Origin: Laetiporus sulphureus 93-53
Lineage: Eukaryota; Basidiomycota; Agaricomycetes; Polyporales; Laetiporaceae
Length of the DNA: 58,475 nt
Assembly (NCBI RefSeq): GCF_001632365.1
Contig: NW_024468561.1
Span: 70,106-128,580, forward strand
Direction: 5' to 3'
In this document: positions 1 through 8,908 of the stretch, one piece after another
Numbering within the stretch: position 1 is the stretch's first letter
Layout of the letters: every line of letters begins with the position of its first letter
Made by a program: the position numbers and the translations under genes
Notes under the pieces: model-generated
Told to the model about the DNA's origin: nothing
The model's database searches: none
What the model saw: only the letters and a program-made list of their open reading frames with translations

Positions 1-53
1 TTCCTATGTGTCTACAGCCCTCGTAAATTTTCACCTCGGACAATAAGAGGAAG

Positions 54-304
54 CCGCCCATCTTGCCGCAGGCATGTTGGCTGCTGGATATAGGAGCGTC
101 ATAGCTACGATGTGGTCGATCCTGGATCGCGATGCGCCTCTAGTGGCGGAGGAGGTGTACCGCCGGCTGCTGTCCAGGCCAGATCCCGACAGCAGCGAAG
201 CTGCTCTTGCTCTGCATCATGGCATCAAACGATTGCGTGAAAACTATACGAAGTCAGATGGCAAATCATTTTCATGGGTCCCTTTTATACATGTCGGTAT
301 TTGA
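54..304 (+). CDS. CHAT-domain protein, C-terminal end (5' partial)
   Basis: This is the last exon of a gene that begins before the window. The frame reads EAAHLAAGMLAAGYRSVIAT, then MWSILDRDAPLVAEEVY, and ends in SWVPFIHVGI followed by TGA. This is the usual C-terminal end of basidiomycete CHAT domains (caspase-HetF-associated, clan CD peptidase fold), including the conserved 'ATMW' and 'W.PF...G' segments. The catalytic His and Cys would lie upstream and are not visible. An acceptor-like AG near position 53 is taken as the exon start, because the frame is closed just upstream by TAA. Many such fungal proteins carry TPR repeats before CHAT, but that part is outside the window. The family is clear; the exact exon start is inferred. 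Confidence 0.75.
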
Positions 305-1097
305 TGGGAATACTCATTTTGTGGATACTGTGGGAGATTTCAACATTTTATTACTGTGGTAGAGACTTCGTCCATCCTGTCGGATGGTGATCAGCCGGAA
401 TAGTCATGTAGAGTCACGGACACTTTAGTAGTTCGATGCTTGGAGAGCATCAATGTTGCGCAAAAACAGACTGTTACAAGCCATGAAATCCGGTCAGCGA
501 CGATGTGCGAGGAAGCTGCATATATTATTCTCAAAACCTCGTACATATCGAAGTAAGCAGCATCATAGAATCAGCGTTGGCAGGTACTCCGTTTCACTAG
601 CCAGACCGTCGATCGCTGCTTTCAAGCGAGGCCATTTGACAGAGAAGATGTGTTGTTATCAGGTTGCACTAAGGCATCTGGAGCGAAGGGACGGACCAAG
701 CTGACCATCAAACGGTCGCTGATCCGAGTCTGTGCAACCAGCACATCCTGGCCAAGGACGTGTGTATTATAACTCATCGTTACAAATTGGTGGTGCACCG
801 GAAATTGATGGGACAGATGAACTCCTCAAATGAACGTCGCGGAATTTGCCTACAGTGTGTGGCACACTACATAGCAGAGATCAGCTGGGCAGTTTTAAAC
901 GTTCGTCGTAAAAAGTGAAGACTTCGGCGACAATGAAAATACGAATTCCTGGTGAGGAAATTCTTCAAGTCATTGTGCTCGCAAACGGAGTTGATCACTC
1001 GGATGAGATGAAAGTGAAACGATCACACAAGCGATGAGATCAGTGATCAGAGCGATCGAGTCAGGTTTGAACGGAATTGACGTGCGACTTTATTTGA
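305..1097. other. Intergenic region, CHAT gene 3' side to HisRS start
   Basis: I find no convincing coding exon here. An 83-codon open frame at 453-704 has no recognisable domain and an unusual composition. The last 150 bases contain several GATCA/GATC-rich short repeats (for example near 1040-1065) just upstream of the HisRS start, but I cannot assign them to a factor. The stretch should hold the CHAT 3' end signals and the HisRS promoter. Confidence 0.5.
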
Positions 1098-3354
1098 ATG
1101 CTCGCCCTCGCTCTGCGCGCATCTCTTCGCCGCCATCGACTCCCCCTTCTCCTCATACCACGCATCAGCCGCGCACGGAACATGTCGACACCCAGCGCTG
1201 AGTCGCTGAACCAAGAGATCGCCCAGCAGAAGGCGCTGCTCGCCGACCTCCGCAAACAGCGGGCAGATGCTGCGCTGCTTGACGAGGCAAAGAAGAAATT
1301 GGCAGACCTTCAGAGGGCTCAAGCAGTCCTGCAAAATGCGTCTGGTGCAAGGGACTCGGGAAAGAGGAAGGAGCGGATGCTGCTCAAGACTCCAAAGGTG
1401 CGTTCGTCCTGACGTACTAGCATCCCGACACTCAAGCTCACGCAGATCGCCTGTGATCTCTCTCGCTGCAGGGCACACGCGACTATGGCCCGAGCGAGAT
1501 GTTCTGTAGGGAACACATCGAGCGCATCGTCAAGGAATGTTTCACCACATACGGCGGCGGCTGCCTCGACACGCCCGTCTTCGAGCGCAAAGACATCCTC
1601 GCCGGCAAGTACGGCGAGGACGCGAAGCTCATCTTCGACTTGATGGATCAGGGAGGAGAGCAGCTGGCACTGCGATATGACCACACCGTCCCGCTCGCTC
1701 GATACCTCGCTATGAATGGTGCCATCAGCGCACAAGCGAAGCTCTGGCAGGTCGGGAAAGTGTACCGACGAGACAATCCGGTGATGTCGAAAGGGCGGAT
1801 GCGGGAGTTCTCACAAGCTGTGAGTATGTCCAATTAGTCAATTCGGTCAGTAACTGTAGTTCTGACCAAAGATGTGTTGCAGGACTTTGACATCGCGGGT
1901 GTATGGGACCCCATGATACCCGACGCCGAACTTGTCAGCCTTCTATGTACGATCATGACGCGACTCGACGTCGGCGAGTTTACGGTCAAGGTTGAGTACC
2001 TTGTTTGAATTATTCTGTCGTTCACCCAACTGACTCGAATTTAGATCAACCACCGAAAAATCTTAGACGGCATCTTTGAGGTCTGCGGCGTCCCAGAAGA
2101 AAAGATCCGGACAATCTCCTCTGCTGTTGACAAGCTGGACAAGGTAGATCCTTACCGACTCTCCACCACCCTGCTGCAAGCTAAATGCATTGTGCTAGCT
2201 TCCCTGGATAGAGGTCAAGAAAGAAATGACGGACGAGAAAGGCCTCGATGCTGCTGTCGCTGATAAAATTGGAGAGTACGTGAAGCATAAAGGTAAGCTG
2301 TCCCTTCAGATATCGTAGGCTGTAACTGACACTGCTGCCAGGCGGGCCTGAACTGCTTGCGCGACTCCGGGCAGACGAGGCTCTCATGGCCAACGCTCAC
2401 GCCAAACTCGGTATCGAAGAAATGGGCATCCTCTTTACCTACCTCAAATCCTACAAGGTCATTGACAAGGTACGTCTAGCTTCGTTGATTAGCCTCGCTG
2501 CGCTCTCATTTCCACTATCCAGCTATTATTTGACCTCTCGCTAGCGCGAGGTCTAGACTACTACACTGGCATCATCTATGAAGCCATCGTTGAGGCATCC
2601 GCACCGCCCGGGTTTACACCCGCCGATGCCTTCCCCTCCTCCTGCACGCCCTCCTCCGCTCCCCCCGCTCCCGCTCCCAAGAAAAAGTCCAAAAAGGCCC
2701 CTGCGGACGAGGAAGAGGAAGAGATCGACGAGTCGCAGGTCGGGGTCGGCTCGATCGCCGCAGGTGGGCGGTACGACAACCTCGTGGGGCTGTTCACCGC
2801 GGCCGCGGCGGGAGAGGGGAAGAAGACCGCGGGGCTGCCGTGCGTCGGCGTGAGCTTCGGGCTCGATCGCGTGTTTGCGCTCGTGTGGCCGAAGTGGGTC
2901 GCGAAGGGCATGCGCAGCAAGGAGACGATGGTGTATGTCATGGCGGCGGGCGACGGGCTGCTCGCGGAGCGCGTTGAGCTCGTGCAGGAGCTGCGCGCGG
3001 CGGGGATCAAGGTCGGGTTTTTGCGTGCATGCACGTTCGATTGTTAGTGTTTGCTCACGTCGACTTTTGCTTTTCCGCCTATAGACGGACTTCCTGTTCA
3101 AGAAAAAGCCGAAGCTCCCCGCGCAGTTTGCAGCGGGCGAGCGCGACGAGGTGCCGTTCGCAGTCATCCTCGGTGGGGACGAGCTCAAGGAGGGCCTCGT
3201 CACGGTTAAGGAGCAGAAATGGGAGCTCGTCGATGATAGGAAGGTCAAGATCGAGTCGACAGACAAGGGCGTGAAGGTGAGACGGGACGAGTTGATTGCC
3301 TGGCTCAAGGAGACCTCGACTTTTAAGGAATGGGCGAGTGGCAAATGGTGTTGA
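1098..3354 (+). CDS. HTS1: Histidyl-tRNA synthetase, probable dual mitochondrial/cytosolic
   Basis: Class II aminoacyl-tRNA synthetase charging tRNA-His. Exons read as 1098-1397, 1472-1819, 1883-1990, 2045-2143, 2199-2292, 2342-2469, 2523-3011 and 3085-3354, all in phase, giving about 611 residues. An Arg-rich, acid-free N-terminus (residues 1-28) precedes Met29 and a WHEP-like helical region (about 30-75). The catalytic core follows: motif 2 region (MREFSQADFDIAG), the HisRS signature [23 protein letters not shown] and the motif 3 segment GVSFGLDRV. An Ala/Pro/Lys/Glu-rich insert separates the signature from GGRYDNLV; fungal HisRS often has one there. The anticodon-binding domain is C-terminal. 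The first ATG has T at -3 and the second (1182) has A at -3, which suits leaky scanning to make mitochondrial and cytosolic forms, as in yeast HTS1. The gene converges on the ankyrin gene. Confidence 0.95.
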
Positions 3355-3592
3355 TATCCATAAGGTGCTGGTGACTGGCGTGGTTGGTTGGTCTGGGTGA
3401 TATCAATGTATCTATAGACGTGCTGCTACGCGCCAATAGGTGGAAACATGGCTAATCGCGATCATCGAATGAGTACGAGACGAGCACCATGCAATTCCAA
3501 CTTCAAAATGTACATGTAGGTCTACTTCCCTTATCCGCTTTATAAGTCAATCCCATGTGAGTCTATCAATCCAGCAAAAACCTGTCCATTGA

Positions 3593-4489
3593 TCAATCAG
3601 ATTCTGAGCCGGAGTCAGAGCCAGGCTCGTCATCGTCGTCTGCAGGAAACAAATATCAGAAACTACATCAACCAATACTATAACTCACACATACCTTCAG
3701 CGATGTCATTGTTGGAGATGCTCGTCTGCGCCTTCGCCTTGCGCATCAGCACTCGAATCTCCTCGTCCTCCGGTCGCAACAGATCGAACGCTGTTTCCCC
3801 GTTCTTATCTTTGATCCTGCAATCCATCAACACGGCGGGTTCATCAGCTTGACGTACTGAGCCTTAAGATGGGTGCCGACGACGTACGTGATATCCGCTC
3901 CCGCCTCTAGCAAGCTCTCCGCGACGCTCTTTCGCACTTCAGCGTCCTCCAGGCGAAGTGCGAGATGCAGCGGCGTCGCACGCTCTATGCGGTTGATCGG
4001 ATCGACATCGCACTCTTCGTGTGAAAGGATGTGCTCGAGGACAGTGAGATTGCCTCGAGAAGCTCTAAGAGAGATGAGGAGCAAAAGTGTGATCGTGAGC
4101 CTTGGCTGGAAGGGTGCGAACGCGGGGAGAGTACATACTTACGCGTAATGGAGGGCTGTGTAGTCCGGATGAGCGATGGTTTCGATTAGCCGTCTAGCAT
4201 TGTACGGTGATATTAGGATGCGCACGAGTGTTTCCTAGACTGCAGGTGACACGACCACGATTATCAGACCAGAGAGCTCCAGGCTGTAGCGATGCAAACA
4301 CACACCCATCCTTGCAATTAACATCGAAGTTACCCTTGTCGAACACCTCCAGTAGCAGCTCCTCATTGTCCTCTCGCGCTGCAGCCAGAAGACGTTCGTC
4401 TGAGGGCAGAAGCGCTCTTTCAGCACATCGGACGACAGATCACGACGATGCATGCATTTCAACATACTATTGCTGGCTCCGTCGGACAT
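3593..4489 (-). CDS. Small ankyrin-repeat protein (YAR1-like)
   Basis: Reading complement exons 4468-4489, 4306-4399, 4226-4239, 4143-4155, 3888-4064, 3695-3816 and 3593-3639 gives an uninterrupted protein of about 162 residues. It starts MSDGASNNERLLAAAREDNE, carries two ankyrin repeats (GLGNTPLHYAASRGNLTVLE and ATPLHLAL...LLEAGADI) and ends in an acidic Asp/Ser/Glu tail. Length and layout resemble small fungal ankyrin proteins of the Yar1 type, which chaperone ribosomal protein Rps3; that role is inferred from architecture only. Exons 3 and 4 are only 14 and 13 nt long, yet joining them restores a perfect GNTPLHYAA ankyrin helix, which supports the model. Donors include GTATGT, GTAAGT, GTACGT and GTATGT. 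It lies downstream of Cox6 on the same strand and converges on HisRS with about 240 bases between stops. Confidence 0.85.
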
Positions 4490-5183
4490 CAGAGTGTAGA
4501 ATAGAGTAGATCGTAAACGGCAGTGTATAGACGTGTAAAGGGTGCGAAGGCCACTGTAGGCGGCGGAGTGTAGCGAACGAATAGTACGCGTGAGAATAAG
4601 ACCGGCTTGTGATAGACGAACCGACCCTCAGATCGTCTCGTTGATAGGTTCAGCTTCACAGACATCGGGAGAGACCGTCGTCGTCGATTCTGCCTCGCGC
4701 ATCGCGCGCTGTGAACCGAGCTCTTATGGTACTCCATGCTTGATCTATGCTAACACTACTGGCGCATTTTCGACGGCCTAACGCTTGTGATGCGGTCACC
4801 TGGTAGTCCTGCATCATGGCTGGAGAACGCGCCTCGCTTAGGAGCAATCGTAAGGCGTAGGCTCGTCTGGATGCGAGTCTATCTGGCCATGGCGTGATGG
4901 CCTCAATTCCCGACTCCATCTATCTTGGAGTGCGTTGCGCTTGTGAGGGACGCGGCTTCAACCGAGCTCAGACCACCAATCGCTGTACAGGCTGGAGGAC
5001 GCGGTGAAGTTGACAATAAAAACACATTTACATGTTGATAGACAAGATTCCGCGTCCGAAAGAGCGGCGTAATGTAACGATGCAATGATTGTCTTTTCGC
5101 CAACACAACACTGATATGGCATGAGGACCAGAAAACGAGCAGATAGTGATCGTAACGTACTCTAATAACAATACACCTCTTTT
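4490..5183. other. Intergenic region between Cox6 3' end and ankyrin start
   Basis: This presumably holds the Cox6 terminator side and the promoter of the minus-strand ankyrin gene. An 87-codon minus-strand frame (4656-4919) starts with ATG, but I recognise no domain and see no splice pattern linking it to a gene. I do not call it. Confidence 0.4.
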
Positions 5184-5643
5184 TCATGAGTGGTAGAGCT
5201 CCTCTCTGAGGGTAATACCTGAGGATCTAAAGTCAGACCAAACGCGATATCGAACGCAAGGAAAAGGACTGACCAAGTTCATCCCTCACGGGCTTGAGTT
5301 CATCGAGATAAGCCTGGTACTGCTGCTTGTTCTCCACCTTCTCCTTGACGCCCTCGAAGATCCTGACCGCGGTCGCGTAGTCGTTGACACGGCGGGCGGC
5401 ACGAACCGCAGCCTCGACGACAGAGGGCGCGGGCACGAGATCGTGCGCGAAACAGTTGTTCAGACCGCGTTGCACCTCGAAGAGGTCCTGGGCTTGCTTG
5501 AAGAACGTGACGTAGCGCTCCGTAAAGGACTCGAACGTCTCCTCCTCGCCGTGGCTGCTGCTGGAGGGGCGCGCGAACGCGGGCGCGACGCGGCGGACGG
5601 CGGGGCGGGCGCGGAGCAGAGAGGCGACCAGTTGGGCACGCAT
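5184..5643 (-). CDS. COX6: Cytochrome c oxidase subunit Va (yeast Cox6), mitochondrial
   Basis: Nuclear-encoded subunit of respiratory complex IV, acting on the matrix side of the inner membrane. Two exons, complement 5274-5643 and 5184-5218, give about 134 residues. The first 30 or so residues are rich in Arg, Ala and Ser with no acids, a clear mitochondrial presequence. The mature part matches the COX5A/Cox6 family: FTERYVTFFKQAQDLFEVQR, then the GLNNCFAHDLVPAP segment, AARRVNDYATAVRIFEGVK and a C-terminal PVRDELGITLREELYHS. The intron lies after the codon for the Leu in DELG and splices in phase (G|GT). It is divergent from the RRM gene and shares an upstream region with it. The family assignment is firm. 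Confidence 0.93.
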
Positions 5644-6551
5644 GGTGATAATGGCGGTGAAGGACGAGGAGAACGACGGCGATGGGTGCGGATAAAACGA
5701 GGGGAGGGCGCGACCAGGCGCCGCCGCGTTTCGGGACTGAGTCTGAGCCTGGATCAGCGCGTGCCGCCCAAGCGAACCGGTTCGCTCCGGCCACCCTTTC
5801 CTCGTCTCTCTTAGCGGTGCATATACGATGAATATACGAGTTACCTACGTGATTTATGCACATCCGTGTGCTGCGTCCTGGAGGGCTCAACTGCCCTCCC
5901 GAGTGAGAAGAAAGCGCACCGAGGGACTCGACTGCGGCGGACAGTATGGTCGTGTTTGGACGAGATCTTCGGTTATGAAAGCTCAGATGGCCCCGTCACG
6001 TCTCTCCCACCTCCATCTTCCCTTCGTCGACCCCCTCAACACACTCACAGCGATGGATGACGGTACGTCTTCAGCATCAGCCCCGACGACGAGGACAACG
6101 ACGACGAGCTCGCCTTGCCGGCACCTCACCCTGTCTCCGCCGTTTCCTGTGCACTAGTGTTGTGTCGCTGCGTCTTTTGCTCGCCACGTTCGCAGCAGCC
6201 GACGCCTTTCCACGGCTTGTGGACTCTTTTCCTTCCTTTTGTCGCTTGTCGGCTGAAGGCCTGTGCATGCGACACTACCCTCTTTGCGCTGTCCCGACGC
6301 TCCTGGCCTCTTCCGCCATCAGCAGCATCGGCGCCTTCGACGTCGCCATTTCCGCGCGTGTAGCCGTGTCCATTTCCTCTCCCATGGCGTCGTTTCCGTT
6401 CCGTTGCATTTTCTTGCGCGTCGTTCTCTCGCCAGCCCACGATCCGTGTCACGTCTGCACTTCGCTTCGCTCATCGTCCACACGCCGCAATAACCCGACC
6501 CTGACTTTTTCACCCTTCCACCTCTGATCACCAGCCTGGCAATCTCAAGAC
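5644..6551. promoter_or_regulatory. Divergent promoter region Cox6 / RRM gene, with possible RRM 5' exon
   Basis: The head-to-head starts of Cox6 (5643, minus) and the RRM gene (plus) leave this stretch as a shared promoter. Positions 6053-6062 read ATGGATGACG followed by a strong donor GTACGT. A pyrimidine-rich stretch ends in AAG at 6549. Joining 6062 to 6550 keeps the RRM frame open and adds Met-Asp-Asp-Asp before the Met at 6552. A 487-nt first intron is therefore possible, much longer than any other intron in the window. Confidence 0.45.
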
Positions 6552-7500
6552 ATGGCCCCTCCCGGCAACGGCGTCGGAATCAGCATTCCGACCCACGACA
6601 CCGCCCTGACCGGCGGTAGTGGTGTTGGCGGCGGTGATGAGCAGCCATGGGCAAACGGCGGCGGCCGCTCTCCCTCACGCGGAGAACCTCCCAGGCGATC
6701 GAGTCGGAGCAGGAGCCCCGGCGCCCGCGGTGACGACAGGAAGTACGTAAATGTTTCAATTTCGGTTGCTTTGCGCTGATGTTGGAAACATAGCGGCCGA
6801 GGTGACGGCTCGAACAACCCGGGCAACAATTTGCACGTTTCTTCCTTGAGCCACAAGGTCGACACTCGTGATCTCGAGGCGGCCTTCGCAAAAGTTGGAC
6901 GAGTGCGTCCAAGCGATGCTTTCCTCACAATGATATCACTTACATCTGGTTGAGTAGATTAAGAAGGCTCAGGTCATGTATGATCCTCATACGCGTGAGT
7001 CGCGCGGATTTGGGTTCGTGACCATGGAGACCCCCGAAGAGGCGGATGCCGCCATTACTGCGTTGAATGGTACTGATCTTATGGGCAAGAATATGACAGT
7101 GGAGAAGGTGAGGATGTGCGCTTTTCAATCGTTTTCTTGCCTTATTTTGCATTGTAGGCCCGCCGAGCTCGCGCTAGGACTCCGACTCCCGGCAGGTACT
7201 ACGGACCTCCGAAGCGCAACGAATGTGCGTTTTCAATCTTTTCAACAGAGAAAGAGGAAGCTGATCTCGTTCTTTGCAGTCGAACGGCCCTACGATCCTC
7301 GTCCGTACGACAGCCGCTACTCTCGATTAGATGAACGCCGCCCGCGCGGACGTTACGATGACGACTACCGTGGTGGCGGCGGGATGGGCCGCGACTACGA
7401 CCGAGGATATGGCCGCGACTACGACAGGGGCTATGGCCGCGACTATGACCGCCGTGGTGGTGGTGGTGGTGGTGGCTACGAAGGTGACAGGCGCTACTGA
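6552..7500 (+). CDS. RRM RNA-binding protein, SR/TRA2-like
   Basis: Exons 6552-6742, 6794-6902, 6958-7107, 7158-7224 and 7280-7500 join in phase to about 245 residues. The order is a Gly/Ser/Arg-rich N-terminus with RS-type dipeptides (SRSRSPGAR), one RRM with RNP2-like LHVSSLS and RNP1-like RGFGFVTM, a short Arg-rich linker, and a C-terminal Arg/Asp/Tyr/Gly tail with three copies of an eight-residue RDYDRGYG-type unit followed by poly-Gly. This layout resembles transformer-2 and other SR-like splicing regulators, acting on pre-mRNA in the nucleus; the specific role is inferred. The start could be 6053 through an upstream mini-exon (see the divergent promoter entry). The gene converges on the RWD gene with about 200 bases between. 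Confidence 0.85.
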
Positions 7501-7698
7501 GTGGCAGCGTATCGTTCGGTTCACGGTCGCGGTCGACAATGACCTCAAAAGGCCTTCTCGGTTTCTCGTAATTTTGTCAGTCCTTTTGTCCTTTGTCTCT
7601 GTCTGTACGCAGTATGTCATGTCCTGTTGTCAATTGAATTTGGGGTACTTGCACATCGTTCTCCAGTCCTCATGTAATGAAGTGAGTGAGTAGGGGTA

Positions 7699-8642
7699 CT
7701 ACCTGCTCGGTGTATTACCAGCACTGCCTATACCCATCTCAACAACGTGCTTCTCCCTCCTAAGTCTTCGCATCTCCTCTACGACATCGCCTATCTTCTC
7801 GAACTCTTTCCAAGAGCCCTTCTCCGTGTTACGCCGCTCTTGCTCAGTCCTATTCTCCGACTCTGGCAGAGGTTCGACAAACCGCACACGCAGCGCGAGC
7901 CATTGCATTGCTTTGACATTCGCGACGAACTGCTCAACTTGAGCCTGTTCGCCTTCCGCGTAGATCACGCCTGGGTGACCGACTTTGGCGAAACCAGTGA
8001 GTGAGAGCTCGTTGTGCCACTGCTGGAGGGAGCGCCGCTTGTTCGGGGACTTGAGATGGTGCGAAGTGAGGAGAGCGTGGTAACGAGGTGCTGTGCCATG
8101 TTGAACGTCTGTCGGTTCCTGGTTAGGTGGGGAGGTCTCCTCACTTGCGCACTCAGTGTGGAGGAGCGGGAGGAGGTGCGTTGATATCAGCTCGTAGATG
8201 GGGTACCTAGAGTGACTCGAGGGTCATGTTTCTGTGGGCTGTCAGGGGCCTCCAGAACGCACTCACTATCCTGCAGCTCGCCGAGCTTATCTTTGATGAT
8301 ACTCTGCCACCGCTCCTGGTCTCTGCGGCCGAGATGCTCGCCTTTGACCGAGACGGTCACCCTGCTCTCTTCAAGGCTACTCCCATCATATGAGGATAGC
8401 TCGACGTCAAAATAGGTATCAGAATTGTCGGCTCTGATCTGGAAATGAACAGGCTGCAAGCTCTTCACCGCCTCGGAAGTTCTTCTCTCGCTCTCGGGCC
8501 CGATGTTGTTCTCTGAGTAGGAGTCCAGCAAGTCACTCCAGCTGAGATCTGCATTGTTAGAGGATGGAACGAAAATGAGCTTCTCGCCGGGAAGTAGGGA
8601 ACATCTCAAGAGGTTGAGCTCCTCAAGTTGCCGAGAGAGCAT
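7699..8642 (-). CDS. RWD-domain protein with C-terminal DUF1115-type region; reading frame off by one base
   Basis: The N-terminus (MLSRQLEELNLLRCSLLPGE) and the YPIYELIS segment fit an RWD domain. The second half carries SHHLKSPNKRRSLQQWHNEL, LTGFAKVGHPGVIYAEGEQA and VEQFVANVKAMQWLALRVRF, the pattern of RWDD2-type proteins with a C-terminal DUF1115 (Prp3 C-terminal-like) domain. The molecular function is unknown. Predicted exons are complement 8267-8642 and 7699-8206, with a good GTGAGT...CTGAC...CTCTAG intron between. The phases do not match: one base is missing at the junction. A single lost G at the donor (AG|GTGAGT) would explain it. This is either a real mutation or an assembly error. 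I keep it as a gene because both halves are otherwise intact. Confidence 0.7.
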
Positions 8643-8908
8643 GATGTGGTAAATGACATCGTTGGAATAGGAAGGTCAATACCTAAAGACGGAAGCTGTG
8701 TTAATAAATGGCGGTGGAGCTTCATATGAAAGGCCTGCGGCCTCGTAAATGTGCACATTATTCACATATGGCTGGTGAGAAAATTCCTTCACTTGGTACG
8801 ATTCTACCGTGACGCAGATATGAATTCAAGAGATCCGGAAGTCGTGCTCTTCTCGGAATAGTCTGCTACATACGAACACAAACATCTCGTCGACGTGGGG
8901 ACCATGGC
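8643..8908. promoter_or_regulatory. Promoter-side spacer upstream of the RWD gene
   Basis: A 266-base gap lies between the stop of the HAD-type gene and the start of the RWD gene, both on the minus strand. It should hold the RWD promoter. I see no clear TATA element. Confidence 0.35.

Noticed and set aside
2553..3344. 263-codon minus-strand frame over HisRS
   Set aside because: Shadow of the HisRS catalytic exon and GC-rich codons.
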